A stretch of DNA of 64,000 nucleotides. Origin: Hypoxylon rubiginosum (Eukaryota; Ascomycota; Sordariomycetes; Xylariales; Hypoxylaceae). The first letter of the stretch is position 1, and each line of letters begins with the position of its first letter. The notes under the pieces were generated by a model. The model ran no database searches. It saw only the letters and a program-made list of their open reading frames with translations, and was not told the DNA's origin. Location of the stretch: assembly GCA_902806565.1 (NCBI GenBank), contig CADCXA010000006.1:372001-436000 (forward strand). Direction: 5' to 3'. A program made the translations under genes and the position numbers. Shown here piece after piece: positions 1 through 11,634 of the stretch.

Positions 1-51
1 TTGCTTACCAACTACACATTCTTAAGAAAGAAACCTATCATCTACAGTCAA

Positions 52-586
52 ATGATTGTGACAGATCTTTTCTCCATGATTCTACGCCTAGCGGAGCTGG
101 CCTTCGCTGCCATCGTCGCCGGAATTAATGGCGAATACCTCCACGCCGTCCGGGACAGCGACAGCTGGGCCCAAGGCCGGTTCATCTACACCGAGGTGGT
201 AGCCGCTATTGCGATCTTCCTCTCCATCGTCTGGCTCTTCCCCTTCGCCGGTAGCTTTGTCCACTGGCCCGTCGACGTTGTTATTTCCATCTGTTGGTTC
301 GTCGCCTTTGGCCTATTGGTTAACGTAAGTCTATCGCATACTTGAGTCGAGAAGAGGCACATGCTAACAACATAACTAGGCCCTTGATGGTCCATGCGGA
401 TACGTCTTCGACTGGGGTGGGATTTCCTTCCGCCCCGAAGACCAGTGTGGAAAATGGAAGGCCGTCGAAGCGTTCGCCTTCCTCTCTGCGGTTTGCTGGA
501 TCGTGTCCGCCGCCTTAGACATCTTCTGGGTACGCGACCGCGAGGCTCGTGTCTACCGTCGCCGCTGGTACAATTCTCGCGTCTAA
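52..586 (+). CDS. MARVEL-domain four-helix membrane protein
   Basis: Exons 52-324 and 380-586 give 159 residues; the intron has GTAAGT, a GCTAAC branch site and CTAG, in phase 0. Four hydrophobic segments lie at about residues 7-27, 47-65, 72-92 and 120-145, with charged ends and a short basic tail (RRRWYNSRV). A Cys pair sits in the loop between helices 3 and 4 (GPCGYVF and DQCGKW), which is typical of fungal MARVEL proteins. The family works in membrane organisation and vesicle traffic; the exact role here is unknown. I chose the ATG at 52 because it places the first helix right after the start. An AG just upstream means a 5' exon outside the window cannot be excluded. Confidence 0.8.
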
Positions 587-2653
587 GGGCATCTCAATGC
601 CATGTTCTCGGCTCACAGCCTGTGGTATTCATGATATCGCATGGTCATAATCCGTCCACGAGGCCACACCGTCACGAATTTATTTTACACTATCCCACGA
701 TACTCACGAGTCCGAGCACGGAATATTTTACACTTTGGTTCTGATTACGAGGATTGGAGTTTTGGTTGACAGCTTCTGACGTCTGTTTTTGATACCTCTT
801 GCAACTTTGGCCTTTTCATGAAGTTGGGAATGTAATAGCACTACGAAAAAGATACCCCCACCTATTAATGGAATCGCAATTATAACTCATCAGAATGTCA
901 CTTGCAAGTTTTTCTATTGTAACCCTTACCTTAACTGAGACTTGCCTCAGCTCGCGCCGAAAGCCCTTAGCTTCCGCGTCAAAAGCTAGCATGACAACGT
1001 TGACGCTATCTAGCTTCTGGGCTCTCGTATTGCCGCTCGCGCTCTTGTAGTAAACAAATCTCGAAAACACATATGGCAGTAATAGAAAGTTAGAGAGGAG
1101 ACCCTAATCTATATCGGCCCTTTCTAGATACATCTGTTCCTGCAGAGCCCGGTGAGATGCTAGCAGTGGCTCATCTTGCAACCTCGTAGCTTAAATGTAG
1201 AATGTCTACTTACGTACATAATCGAGTAACACTGATGTCAGTTGCACGACATTCATTTACTGTGTACCTACTCTACGCCCCGTAGATCGTGTCATCCGTC
1301 GGAAGAATTCACCGAGAAACTGTCTTGGGAGTGATTGCCCCCGCGATCTCCTGCAGGTGATACAAACATACGGGTGCTTCAATCGATGGAAATCATTGGA
1401 AAGAGGCTCAAGACTCAAACATTGAAACACGCATACGTAAAAGGTCTCTCTTGTCCGCTGCGAGAACTTGGTAACAAGGCAGTCTATGACAGCATACTCA
1501 GGTAGGTAAGTGGGGATGACCAGGGGGCAAAAGACACAAGACTTGGGGGTTGTGGCGGGATTGCATAAAGTGACGCCACACTTTGCAATTCATATTCGTC
1601 ACTAGCCACAATTACAAGGATCTTTCCAGCTCAACTACAAGTCTCAAGTCTCAGGTACCTAGAAATCTAACAAGCTGACAACCTTGGAAGTTTCAAGAGG
1701 AACACACATACTTGCCTTTGTCTCCAACCAACGGATGTCGGCACGGATCCATTAAATTATGTGATGACGGGAGTCGTTTTAGATCGCCAAGCCTATCGGA
1801 CGGCTTCTAGACTTGGTAGTCCTTCGTAGTAGAAGAGACGTACGTACACTAGACATGGCAAAAGTCTACCTACCTGAACTCGGTCACCGGAGCTCATAAA
1901 TCTAGCTTTAGGCAGGTAATCTGCAGTAAGGGGCTTTGAAACGGTATCGGTAGCTCCTCCACACGTCGTCATCTAACTTACATAGTACCTTTCTACCGGT
2001 ACCAGCTGTGGAGATGGCAGCCACACTGCCACAGCACTTTACCCTTTGCCATGACGCCAGCCACGAGAACTATAACGAGCCTAACAAGGTGTCCAGGTAC
2101 ACTGCTGTAGATGCTTGGCTGGCAGGCTGGTGTAAGGACGGTAAAAGGTACATGAGCTGAATGCACAAAAATACCCGGCCCCGACTATGCCTGATCCCGG
2201 ATGAAGTGTTCCGGTAAGGCTATGACGGGTGCTGTGGTAAGGATCATGCATTCTCGATCAGGGGCTATGACGTTGAATGAAGTAAAGAAAGCACTCACAC
2301 GACGTTTTCTTCTTGTAGCTCCTCACGATTCGGCCAAACACAATTGCGTCTTGGAAGTTGGAAGTCGGAAAATCGCAAAGTATACAGGCGCCACGGCAGT
2401 TGATCGAGATTGCTGATGATGACATGACATTTATCACGCAAACAAAGAAGGGGCCTTGGAAAATGAGGGCACGTATACCTACCAGGGAGAGACTCCTCAT
2501 CGACATAAGTAGCCAGCAATCCCGTCCTTCGGTGCAATATTAGTTTCCATCATTATCAACAACATCAACGAAACACAACAACCTAAAGAAGACACTTGAT
2601 ACCCAATACCAATATAACTTCTACCTCAAACCAAAATCACCTAGTTACCCAAT
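587..2653. other. Intergenic, no gene seen
   Basis: About 2.1 kb separates the MARVEL gene from the next one. Open frames are under 90 codons, with no recognisable protein pattern and no convincing splice joins. The distal part presumably holds the promoter of the 2654 gene. AGGGG pentamers (for example at 1522, 1929, 2260 and 2450) occur at about the frequency expected by chance. Confidence 0.6.
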
Positions 2654-3862
2654 ATGTCCGGAATCGTTAACAAGGTCAAGGAAGCCATTTCTGGCGACCA
2701 CCACTCTTCCAACACATCCCACACAACAACCACATCTCACACTACGTCCCATGGTGTTCCTGAGGGGACTCACGGACCTCACTCTGGCCGCGTTGCCAAC
2801 GCTGCCGACCCCAGATTCGACAGCGATAGTACGTTATCCGGATGAATTGCTATAATTATAAAGGCTAACACTTTGCCTCAGTGGACAACCGTGCGAACCC
2901 TAACTCGGCCGTTGGTGGCACTCACGGATACGCAGGCGGGAACAACTACACGCACAGTGGTGCTGGTACTACAGGCACTACAGGCACCACAGGCCACAGC
3001 ACTACCCATGGTACTACAGGACATGGCACCACGGACCACGGCACCACGGGCTACGGCTCCACAGGACAAACAACTTCCGGTCCTCACCGATCAGATCTCG
3101 CCAACAAGGCGGATCCCAGAATCGATTCAGACCGAGATGGTCGATTCGCTGGCAACACCGCTGGTGATCACTACGGCAGCGGTCGAGAAGGTGCTGCTGG
3201 CCCGCACAACTCCCGGATAGGCAACACAGTTGACCCTCGTGTTGACTCCGACCGAGATGGTAGCCGCACCGCCGGTAACACATACGGCAGCTCAGGCACC
3301 GCTGGAACTACGGGTGCCGGATACGGCCAAACTGCCCCTTCGGGTAACACATACGGAAGCTCTACCGGCCCTGGGTACGGCTCGACCACTGGCACGACCG
3401 GTACTCACGGTGCCGGTCCTCACAGCCACGGCACAACCGGCACGACCGGTACTACTGGTACCCATGGTCATGGTTTGACAGGACACTCCGGCCCAGGCCC
3501 GGCTCCCAACACGGCTGGCCCTCACAAGTCAGACATGGCCAATAAAGTCGACCCTCGCGTCGACTCGGATCTCGACCATTCGAAGACCTTCGGCGGTAAT
3601 AAGACCTACCAGCAGTAAGTGGGCAAACTTCGCCAATGATACCCGACCGCGATCTTCCGCGTCTTTTAAGAATTTTCTTTTGTTAACGACTGCCGAAAGT
3701 GGGAGCAATGTGCGCAAAGATCCTACCGACGCCTCACAGGTACCCCCATCTACTCTACGCAAGCATGTCGGCGAGCCCTTGATTGAGCATGGCGACCACG
3801 GTCACAACCGAAGCGAGAGGCATAGCGTTTCTACTCACCAGGAAACGCACAGGGGCATATAA
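2654..3862 (+). CDS. Disordered Gly/Thr/His-rich protein with DPR-DSD repeats
   Basis: Exons 2654-2828, 2882-3614 and 3700-3862 give 356 residues. The protein is hydrophilic, with no signal peptide or membrane helix. Four modules follow the pattern GPH-x-S-x3-N-x2-DPR-x-DSD, each followed by an acidic/basic tail, and are separated by Gly-Thr-rich linkers (GTTGTTG, THGTTGHG). This resembles LEA/hydrophilin-like fungal proteins often called 'cell surface protein' by annotators; the function is unproven and a stress-protective role is inference. The third exon is easy to miss: without the last intron (GTAAGT at 3615, branch GTTAAC, acceptor AAAG at 3699) translation stops at 3618 with 303 residues. 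The phases match (2+1), and the exon encodes a charged segment (DPTDASQVPPS, then HVGEP) that looks conserved rather than random. Confidence 0.75.
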
Positions 3863-4377
3863 GGGTAGGGATGATTGGTTATGATGGAATGAAAAAAAAA
3901 GGTCTCTTTGATATTAGTACCCCGACACGCTGAGAAGTGTTAATCCTATGAGTTATTATGACATAGATAGAAATTCAAGAAATATCACCAAAATACTATT
4001 CTTCCCGTCTCGTGAACTTGGTAAAACGGAGTTCTTTAGGCCAAGTAGTCAAGTCACCTACGTTACATTTGACACTGTGAAAGATGGCATCCATCAATCT
4101 AATGACATTTAGGATTCTAATTTCTTGTTCAACAGCAACATATTTCACATAGCAAACCGTCTTCTCGCACGAAAATATCCATACCATGCAGTTCAAAGAT
4201 TCTAAGATTTAGAATGACTCCCGAAACCCCCTCCAAAAGCCAAATGATCTCTGTATACCTCCAAGTATATATTCGTAGTCTATCTCTCCAACTATGGCAT
4301 AACTTTCGTAAACCAGGGGTATCAAACACCAAGGCGCTTACGGGATGGTAGCGGTGTAGTTAGTTTACGGATTGGCC
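3863..4377. other. Intergenic between convergent genes
   Basis: This 515-base stretch is AT-rich and carries the 3' ends of the repeat-protein gene and the convergent methyltransferase gene. It includes an A9 run at about 3892. No gene is seen. Confidence 0.55.
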
Positions 4378-5413
4378 CTATTTTGTAAACACGCCCAAGA
4401 TGTGCGGAACGGCCTGGTACCACGGTTCGATCGGAGGCTGTCCGACGTCGATCTTCTCCCAGGGACCTGCCTCCCGCAGCGTCTTCTCCGTCTGCCGGCA
4501 GAGCAGGCACCCGCCGATGAAGTGCGGCCAGAACACGTTGAGGAGGCCTAGGCAAGACGTAAAGTTAGCAAGAGCTGATCTTCTCTGCTACGATGTATAC
4601 GTGTCACGGCGAGGGCTGGATTGGCGGGGATTGCTACTCACGTTGGTACAGCCTCATGTACCAGCTGTACTCGCACCGCACGTGCTCGTACACGTACCAG
4701 CGCCCGCCCTTCTTGAGGTACCGGTACAGCTCGCGGATATTCTTCTCGGGGTCCGGGATGCTGCACAGGCACAGGATCGACACGATGCAGTCCACGCTGC
4801 CCTTCTCGACGCGCCCGTCCCACTTGCTGCTGTCGTCGAGTTCTTCGATCCCCACCGGCACGATCCGGTACACGTCCTCGAGCCCGGCCCGCGCGATCGC
4901 CTTCCGCAGGCTCGGGTGCTGGTCCCGGTTTGGTTCTACGCCGTACACGCGCGTGATGCCTTTGCTACCGCTGCTACTTCTTTGGGCGCCCCTTCGCCTC
5001 ACGTCCGTCCCCGCCTCCGGACTCGAGACCGCGCCGAACCCTTCCGCCACGAACGAGGGGAACACGTCGACCCAGAGCCCGGACCCGGCGCCGACCTCGA
5101 GCACGACACCAGCGACGGGCGGGCACGCCGACACCTCATCCTCGAGGAGGACGCGGCCGGCGGCGGTGCGGCCCTCGAGCAGGGGCACGACGCGCTCGGC
5201 GGCGTTCAGGCGGATATTGGGCCCCGCGATAGTACCCCAGAACTCGCCGAACCAGGCGTCCCGCAGTCCGCGTGGCGACAGCAGCACCGCGAACCGGCGC
5301 GCGCGCAGGAGGTTCAGGACGGTCCGGGGCAGGCACGAGGCCGAGACGCCGAGGAACAGCCACGGGCTGAGGAGGCCCGCGATGGCGTCGGCGGTGCGCG
5401 CGAGGAGGGACAT
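4378..5413 (-). CDS. METTL7-like SAM-dependent methyltransferase
   Basis: On the minus strand, exons 5413-4642 and 4547-4378 give 313 residues; the intron has GTGAGT and CCTAG. An N-terminal hydrophobic stretch (about residues 10-28) suggests membrane attachment. SAM motif I is VLEVGAGSG at about 104-112, followed by a GVEPN acidic strand, then DCIVSILCLCSIPD and a LKKGGRWYVYEH strand-helix typical of class I methyltransferases. The second exon supplies the C-terminus (FWPHFIGGCLLCR ... PHILGVF), matching the end of METTL7/TMT1-type enzymes, which methylate thiols and sit on ER or lipid droplets. A low-complexity insert of about 28 residues separates motif I from the acidic strand (about 124-151). 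The exact substrate is unknown. Confidence 0.8.
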
Positions 5414-5904
5414 GGTTTCTCCCTATAGCTAGAGCTGGAATTGGGGCTATATGGCCCGTAAGATTGGGATCGGTAGAAAAGGGAAGTTCAATATCCCGCG
5501 GGGAGGGTAATGAAAAAAAAAAGGGGGAGGGAGGGAGGTGATAACAGCGACGAAAGCAAAGGGGGGAAGGGAAAAATTCGGAGACCCAGCCCAGCTCAAA
5601 CGGATATCGGTCTCTATTTATACGAGTAGCCAAGTTTCGATGCGGCTATTCCCTTATCCCCGAAGAATGTATAACACGTCCAGCTCTAGAGGAGGGTGAT
5701 AGCCTCGCCCTCGCCGGACCAATTAGCCCAAGTTGTTGCGGTGCAAAAAGACCGACCAGCAAGCATTTGGTTGGGTGGAGTATCACCATGACACACAGTG
5801 CGGGAAACTGTATCGGTGACCCGATGTAGCATAGCTAGCTGTCTCTATCACTTTCATACATTTCGTTCTCTATCTATGTAACCCTTTTATATTCCGAGGT
5901 ATCA
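5414..5904. other. Intergenic, upstream of methyltransferase gene
   Basis: This 491-base stretch holds the promoter side of the methyltransferase gene and the 3' end of the Hsp40 gene. It contains a purine-rich run (GGGAGGGAGGGAGG) at about 5522-5538. No gene is seen. Confidence 0.5.
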
Positions 5905-7270
5905 TTACAGCTCGTCCTTCGCGTCCTGGGCGGCCGGGCTAGGCTCCACCTCGGGCCTCCCGCTGTCCTTCTGCAGGTCCACGGCGTACTTGCCTCTCCA
6001 CTTCTGCCAGACGGACCAGAACTCCTTCTCCATGCCGGACTCCATCTGGTCCGGCAGCACCACGACGTACTCGACGTACAGCTTGCCGTACTGGAACTGG
6101 TGGTACACCGAGTCGCCCTCCTCGTGCCAGACCGGCATCCCCTCGCCCTCGACCGTCTCGACGTGGCCGGGCTGCACGATCTCTCCGCGCTTTCGTCCTA
6201 ACCGTACGACGTGGCCGTCTAGGTGCGTGAGATTTCGGGTCCAGTCGCCCATCCAGGCTTCCCGGAGGGACAGGACCTCCCTCCAGAACAGGTCGTCGCC
6301 CCTGCGCCGGAAGAACACCCCGTCTACATGATCGGGGTTGTCGTTATCGAAGTCCGGCTCCTTCTCGGTCAGCGTGACGACGAGGTCGCCGGCGATCCAG
6401 TCGGGGCTGGCGTCGGCCTCGTTCTCGTAGACGATCTTGGCGTCTCGCGCGACACCCCGCTCGATCTTCAGCGTCACCGGGGTCGGCTTGCGGATCACCC
6501 TGTTACCGCCGCAGACGGGGCACTTGTGCTTGATGGTCTTGCCGCGGCCGCCGCAGGCGTCGCACGTGGTCTGGATCTGCTGGAACATGCCGGGGGCCAG
6601 CTGGTGCTTGACGATGCGGACGCCGTGGCCGCCGCAGTGGTGGCAGGTCTCGACGACGCCGTCGGCCGAGCCCGTGCCGTCGCACTCCTCGCATATCTGC
6701 TGCTTCTCCCACGAGAACTCGGTGTCGCGGCCGTTGTAGAAGTCGCGCAGCGAGATGCCCACCTTTATCTCGATATCATGCCCGCGTGGTTGCCCCCGCT
6801 GGTAGTGGCCGCCTCCGCCGAAGAACCGGCTGAATAGGTCGAAGGGGTCGTGGTGATGCCCGCCGCCTTGGCTGCGCTGCTTGAGACCCTCATGCCCGTA
6901 TTGGTCGTATATCTTGCGCGATTCCGGGTCGATCAGAGCTTCGTAGGCCTCGGATACTTCGACGAACTTGTCCTTGGCCGTCTCGTCGCCCCTGTCGGTT
7001 GTGTGAGCGATCAATCGGGGAGGACTACATTCGCAATTGCGTCGACTTACGGATTCTTGTCTGGGTGGTACTTCTTGCTAAGCTGCCGGTAAGCCGACTT
7101 TATCTGCTTGTCCGTCGCCTGGCGATCTATTCCAAGGATCTAACATAGAAATTATGAGTAATGAGCTGTAAGGTGCCGCTAGAGGATCATACCTTGTAGA
7201 AATCCTCTGCTCCCAATGCGAGGTTAACTAAGATAAAGAGCAACCCGAAGGTCACCAAGCGCAATAGCAT
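5905..7270 (-). CDS. SCJ1: ER-lumenal Hsp40/DnaJ co-chaperone (Scj1/ERdj3 type)
   Basis: On the minus strand, exons 7270-7193, 7139-7051 and 6991-5905 give 417 residues, close to the size of Scj1 and DNAJB11. Residues 1-21 form a signal peptide ([20 protein letters not shown]). A J domain follows, with the HPD motif in YHPDKNP. Next come a short Gly/Phe region ([20 protein letters not shown]) and a zinc-binding cysteine region with four CxxCxGxG-like motifs ([30 protein letters not shown]). The rest is the substrate-binding C-terminal domain. The last four residues are KDEL, an ER-retrieval signal. The family recruits the ER Hsp70 BiP/Kar2 for folding and quality control. The gene is divergent from the Prp2 helicase gene at 7980. 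The symbol follows the yeast homologue by family, not by a search. Confidence 0.92.
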
Positions 7271-7979
7271 CTTGCCAAATCAATGGCGGCTTGTGAAAGC
7301 CTGTTGATCTCTGGCGACCACTGGCGACGAGCAGGTACTATATTAAGGACAGTCCGGTATGGTATTTCCGAGATACGACTTGACGCGTAGCACCGAAGGA
7401 CAGCTTTCCCATAGATACGAAGAGGTTAACATGAGAACTAGCCAGCGTGTTGTCAAGGGGGTATATAATGGGTATGTGAACCCCAAGTGAATATAAATCA
7501 GAGACAAACGTGAACGTAGCCAAGTTTCTAAGGGCCAAGGTTAGCTACATGAAAGGAACCCTTGAAAATACCAGCGTGTCAACGTGTTAAAACCACTGAG
7601 CTGCGGGTGGCCCCTTGATAAGATAAGCCCTGTAACTTTAAATAGTGGAGATATCCTAGCACCTAGAAGCGGTGGATCTTCATCGTTTGATGAGAGCTGT
7701 GATTGGTTGCAGCTTTGGAGGCAATCCAGAAAAAATACACCAGGCTCCTAACGGCATTGTCACGACTTCTTCATCCTTTCTCGCACCTCCCGTCTTCCGC
7801 TTCGGATCGCCACCAACTCTCAGACTGTCGACTGCTAGCTCTTATCGTTTTTAATCTACCCTCTTGTATCTGGCATCTCTAGGCAAGTTGAATGGATACT
7901 ACATCGTAACGTTTAGAACAAGTCCTCAAGCCTCGCATCTCACGCCATTCTTACCCTTTCCCAACTACGAGAACCAAAC
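7271..7979. promoter_or_regulatory. Shared divergent promoter, Hsp40 and Prp2 genes
   Basis: The 709 bases between the two start codons must hold both promoters. Small open frames here have no coding character. The last 200 bases before the helicase ATG are pyrimidine-rich, as is usual near fungal transcription starts. I see no clear unfolded-protein-response element. Confidence 0.5.
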
Positions 7980-10900
7980 ATGAGCGGTAAGCGGTACGCC
8001 TTCGTCCCTATGGACGCGGATGAGGTTGGACCGCAGAAGGTGGAGAAGAAATCCAAACACCGGCGACGTGAAGAAGGTGGAAAATCGAATTCCCATCGTG
8101 ACTCCCATCGCAGATCCCATCGCGCTCGAAGTCAGAGTCGCAGCCGTTCGCCTCGACGGGACTCCCATAAAAACAAGTCCAAGTCCATTCGAAAGCGCGA
8201 CCAGGATAATTTCGACGATAGATGGGGGGATGAGGAGCCGGGAAGCGAGCGCGAACCGTCGGTGGATGGACGTGACGAGGAACCTGATTTCCAAGAGTCG
8301 GCATCTAAACGCGTGAAGCTAAGTCATGATGAACGTGAGGATAAAGATGACGGTGCCGATTCCGACACGGCGCGCGATATTGCCGAGAGACGAGCCTTCG
8401 AAGAGCGCCTAAAGGAACGAGAGAGTGGGAAACCGAAGACCGAGGGCAGAGCCGAAAAGGAACGTCAACGTCTAGCTGACGACCTCGCTTCAAATCGAGC
8501 CGCCATGCCGGATCTCCGCGAGCGCTCCAGGCAAGATTACCTGAAAAAAAGAGAGGCAGAAAGGCTAGCGTTATTACGGAAACAGGTCGCCGAAGAGACA
8601 TCAGAATTAAATAGTGGCGTGCGGCTGTCGGAGAGAGAAAGAGCTGAGTTTGCGAAAAGTCGAGAGATATTGCGGCTCGCCGAGGAACGATTACGGATCG
8701 ACGACCATCGCGATGGTTACTATATGCCAGAAGATTACATCACAGAGAAGGGCAAGATTGACAGGAAGAAGAAAGAGGAGGTGTTATACAAGCGATACGT
8801 CGACAGAGATGAATATGGCCAGGAGAAGTTCGTCACCGAACACGACGAGTGGGAAAGAGAACAGACACAAAAGGCGAAGGCCCAGATTAATAGGGCAGAA
8901 AGAGAGTATGAAGGAGATTATGCGCCCGTCCTCGACCCGGAACAGTATATCCAATGGAATCTAGGCACGACAATGGCAGGCGAAGGTAAAACGTTGACCA
9001 AGGAACAGAGGTTTCTTGACGCGCAAATCGAGGCTGCCGAAAAGAAGGCTTTGTCAATTCAGGAGACTCGAAAGAGTCTACCCATCTACAAGTACCGAGA
9101 CGAATTCATAGCGGCCATCGACCAGCATCAGATTCTCGTTCTTGTCGGCGAGACAGGTAGCGGAAAGACCACCCAATTACCCCAGTATCTGCACGAAGCT
9201 GGTTATACGAAGAATGGCCTCAAGGTAGGCTGTACGCAACCTCGACGAGTCGCAGCCATGAGTGTAGCAGCTCGAGTTGCAGATGAAATGGGAGTAAAGG
9301 TCGGTAATGAAGTCGGTTATTCTATTCGGTTCGAAGACACCACCAGTGATAAAACGGTTCTGAAGTATATGACCGATGGCATGTTGCTTCGAGAATTCAT
9401 GACAGAGCCGGATCTCGCCGGCTATTCAGCTCTAATGATCGATGAGGCTCACGAACGGACCGTTCATACGGATATTCTGTTAGCCTTGGTCAAAGATCTA
9501 GCCAGAGAACGGCCGGATCTGAAACTCTTGATCTCGTCGGCTACGATGAACGCTGAGAAATTTGCCAAATACTTTGACGATGCTCCCATCTTCAACATTC
9601 CAGGGCGAAGGTATCCCGTGGATATCTACTATACCCCGGCACCCGAAGCAAACTACCTAACAGCGGCTATTACAACCATTTTCCAAATTCACACGAGCCA
9701 GGGAAAAGGCGATATTCTAGTCTTCTTAACAGGTCAGGACGAAATTGAAGCTGCAGAGCTACAGTTGACGGAGACCGCGAGAAAGCTTGGAAACCGTGTA
9801 AAAGAATTGCTTGTCTGTCCCATCTACGCCAATCTTCCGTCGGACCTTCAGTCTAAGATTTTCGAACCCACTCCCGAGGGCGCTCGCAAGGTGGTGCTGG
9901 CCACGAATATTGCTGAAACAAGTTTGACGATCGACGGTATTACCTACGTGATCGATCCCGGGTACGTAAAAGAGAACGTCTACAACCCAGCGACTGGCAT
10001 GTCAAACCTGGTCGTCGTTCCATGCTCCCGAGCTTCCGCAAACCAGCGCAGCGGACGTGCCGGTCGTGTCGGCCCTGGCAAGTGCTTCCGTCTCTACACC
10101 AGGTATGCCTACATGAACGAAATGGACGAATCGACTACGCCGGAAATTCAAAGAACCAATCTCAACAGCGTCGTCTTGCTATTAAAGTCGCTCGGTATTA
10201 ATCAACTCCTTGAGTTTGAGTTTATGGACCCGCCCCCTACGGAATCTCTAATTGGAGCTCTGAACCAGCTCTTCGCGCTACAAGCCCTAAACCATAAGGG
10301 TGAGCTTACCAAGGTGGGGAGACAGATGGCCGAGTTCCCCACGGACCCGATGCTTGCCAAAGCCGTCCTCGCTGCGGACAAGTTCAAGTGTGTGGACGAG
10401 GTCTTATCGATCGTGTCGATGCTAAGCGAAGCTTCGGCTCTATTCTTCCGGCCGAAAGACAAGAAGATCCATGCCGACAGCGCCAGAAACCGCTTCACCG
10501 TCAAGGAGGGAGGCGACCACCTGACGCTGCTGAACATCTGGAACCAGTGGGTCGACAGCGACTTCTCGCCGATCTGGTCGCGCGAGAACTTTTTGCAGCA
10601 GCGATCGCTGACGAGGGCGCGCGACGTGCGCGACCAGCTGGCCAAGCTGTGCGAGCGGGTGGAGGTGGCGCCGTCGACGTGCGGGTCGTCCAACCTCGAG
10701 CCGATCAAGAAGGCGCTGACGGCGGGCTTCTTCCCGAACGCGGCCAAGCTGCAGCGCAGCGGCGACAGCTACCGGACGGTCAAGAACAACACGACGGTGT
10801 GGATCCACCCGAGCTCGGTGCTGATGAAGTCGGACCCGCCCGAGAAGATGGTCATCTACTACGAGCTCGTCCTCACCAACAAGGAGTACATGCGCAGCTG

Positions 10901-11006
10901 CCTGCCCATCCGCCCCCACTGGCTCAACGAGGTCGCGCCCCACTTCCACAAGAAGAAGGACATGGAGGAGCTCGAGGAGAAGAAGATGCCGAAGGCGAGG
11001 GCGTAG
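7980..11006 (+). CDS. PRP2: Spliceosomal DEAH-box RNA helicase Prp2/DHX16
   Basis: A single uninterrupted frame of 1008 residues. Residues 1-130 are charged and RS-rich ([15 protein letters not shown]), as in DHX16. The helicase core shows motif I GETGSGKT at 390-397, Ia TQPRRVAA, motif II DEAH at 488-491, motif [18 protein letters not shown], and motif [10 protein letters not shown] near 690. It is followed by winged-helix, ratchet and OB-fold regions, ending VAPHFHKKK and KKMPKARA as in DHX16. The residues next to motif I ([17 protein letters not shown]) and GYSIRFED fit Prp2 better than Prp16, Prp22 or Prp43. Prp2 uses ATP to remodel the activated spliceosome before the first splicing step, with a Spp2-type G-patch partner. 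Third-position GC rises sharply from about 10440 to the stop. Confidence 0.93.
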   Translation: MSGKRYAFVPMDADEVGPQKVEKKSKHRRREEGGKSNSHRDSHRRSHRARSQSRSRSPRRDSHKNKSKSIRKRDQDNFDDRWGDEEPGSEREPSVDGRDEEPDFQESASKRVKLSHDEREDKDDGADSDTARDIAERRAFEERLKERESGKPKTEGRAEKERQRLADDLASNRAAMPDLRERSRQDYLKKREAERLALLRKQVAEETSELNSGVRLSERERAEFAKSREILRLAEERLRIDDHRDGYYMPEDYITEKGKIDRKKKEEVLYKRYVDRDEYGQEKFVTEHDEWEREQTQKAKAQINRAEREYEGDYAPVLDPEQYIQWNLGTTMAGEGKTLTKEQRFLDAQIEAAEKKALSIQETRKSLPIYKYRDEFIAAIDQHQILVLVGETGSGKTTQLPQYLHEAGYTKNGLKVGCTQPRRVAAMSVAARVADEMGVKVGNEVGYSIRFEDTTSDKTVLKYMTDGMLLREFMTEPDLAGYSALMIDEAHERTVHTDILLALVKDLARERPDLKLLISSATMNAEKFAKYFDDAPIFNIPGRRYPVDIYYTPAPEANYLTAAITTIFQIHTSQGKGDILVFLTGQDEIEAAELQLTETARKLGNRVKELLVCPIYANLPSDLQSKIFEPTPEGARKVVLATNIAETSLTIDGITYVIDPGYVKENVYNPATGMSNLVVVPCSRASANQRSGRAGRVGPGKCFRLYTRYAYMNEMDESTTPEIQRTNLNSVVLLLKSLGINQLLEFEFMDPPPTESLIGALNQLFALQALNHKGELTKVGRQMAEFPTDPMLAKAVLAADKFKCVDEVLSIVSMLSEASALFFRPKDKKIHADSARNRFTVKEGGDHLTLLNIWNQWVDSDFSPIWSRENFLQQRSLTRARDVRDQLAKLCERVEVAPSTCGSSNLEPIKKALTAGFFPNAAKLQRSGDSYRTVKNNTTVWIHPSSVLMKSDPPEKMVIYYELVLTNKEYMRSCLPIRPHWLNEVAPHFHKKKDMEELEEKKMPKARA

Positions 11007-11226
11007 GGCATGAGATAGTACTGGGAGCGGTGGGTTTAGATGTAGGACATGATATTTAGGTGTCTATGTAGGTATATATACCTTGCAAATAACAAATTTG
11101 AATACCAGCATGAATGAATGGGTTAGCTTGAAGTTATTTTGATGTTGACGGCCTGTTGTTTAGCTATTTTACATGCCCAAAGTTTTTACATTTCGATTCC
11201 CCTCCACCCAAAATGTCAAGGTCACC

Positions 11227-11634
11227 CTACTTTAGCAACGCCTCCTCGCCGGCCTTGGGAACCAGCTCCTCGAACCTCCTCAGGTCCATGGGCTTCTCCA
11301 GCAGGGGAATGACGAAGGGGTCGAAGGTCTTCCAGTACGGATTCTCCAGGTGGTACTTCTGGCTCCCCTCGTTCTCGTACCGCTCCACGATGGTGAAGTC
11401 CTGCGGGTCGTGGACCGATTGCACTGCGCAGTAGTTTAATATACCCAGGTACGTAGTCTGATATTCGGTAGGGAGGGAAGGGGGTTGGGGGGTGGGTGAC
11501 TTACTGACGAACCACGATACGGTCTCCTTGTCCTTGGAATACACGGCCGACGCTTCGTTGAGCTTGGCGTGGACCTTGGCGATGTTCTCGGCGCCCGGCT
11601 TAGCCCGGAGGTGGACGACTATCGTGTAGACCAT
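11227..11634 (-). CDS. Small ABM-domain (antibiotic biosynthesis monooxygenase-like) protein
   Basis: On the minus strand, exons 11634-11505 and 11423-11227 give 108 residues. The 81-base intron is a multiple of three, so the unspliced frame is also open and adds 27 unlikely Pro-rich residues; GTAAGT and GCGCAG ends support splicing. The start MVYTIVVHLRAKPG, then ETVSWFVMQSVHDPQDFTIVERY and NPYWKTFDPFV, follow the ferredoxin-like alpha/beta pattern of ABM dimers. Related proteins include small quinone-type oxygenases and many uncharacterised stress proteins, so the reaction cannot be assigned. The gene is tail-to-tail with Prp2, 220 bases away. Confidence 0.8.
   Translation of the reverse strand: MVYTIVVHLRAKPGAENIAKVHAKLNEASAVYSKDKETVSWFVSKSPTPQPPSLPTEYQTTYLGILNYCAVQSVHDPQDFTIVERYENEGSQKYHLENPYWKTFDPFVIPLLEKPMDLRRFEELVPKAGEEALLK

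Noticed and set aside
1522..2454. AGGGG stress elements upstream of the disordered protein gene
   Set aside because: Four copies in about 2 kb is what chance predicts on two strands.
4400..5432. Long plus-strand frames of 342 and 279 codons
   Set aside because: They are antisense shadows of the GC-rich methyltransferase gene, with Arg/Pro/His-biased composition and no family pattern.
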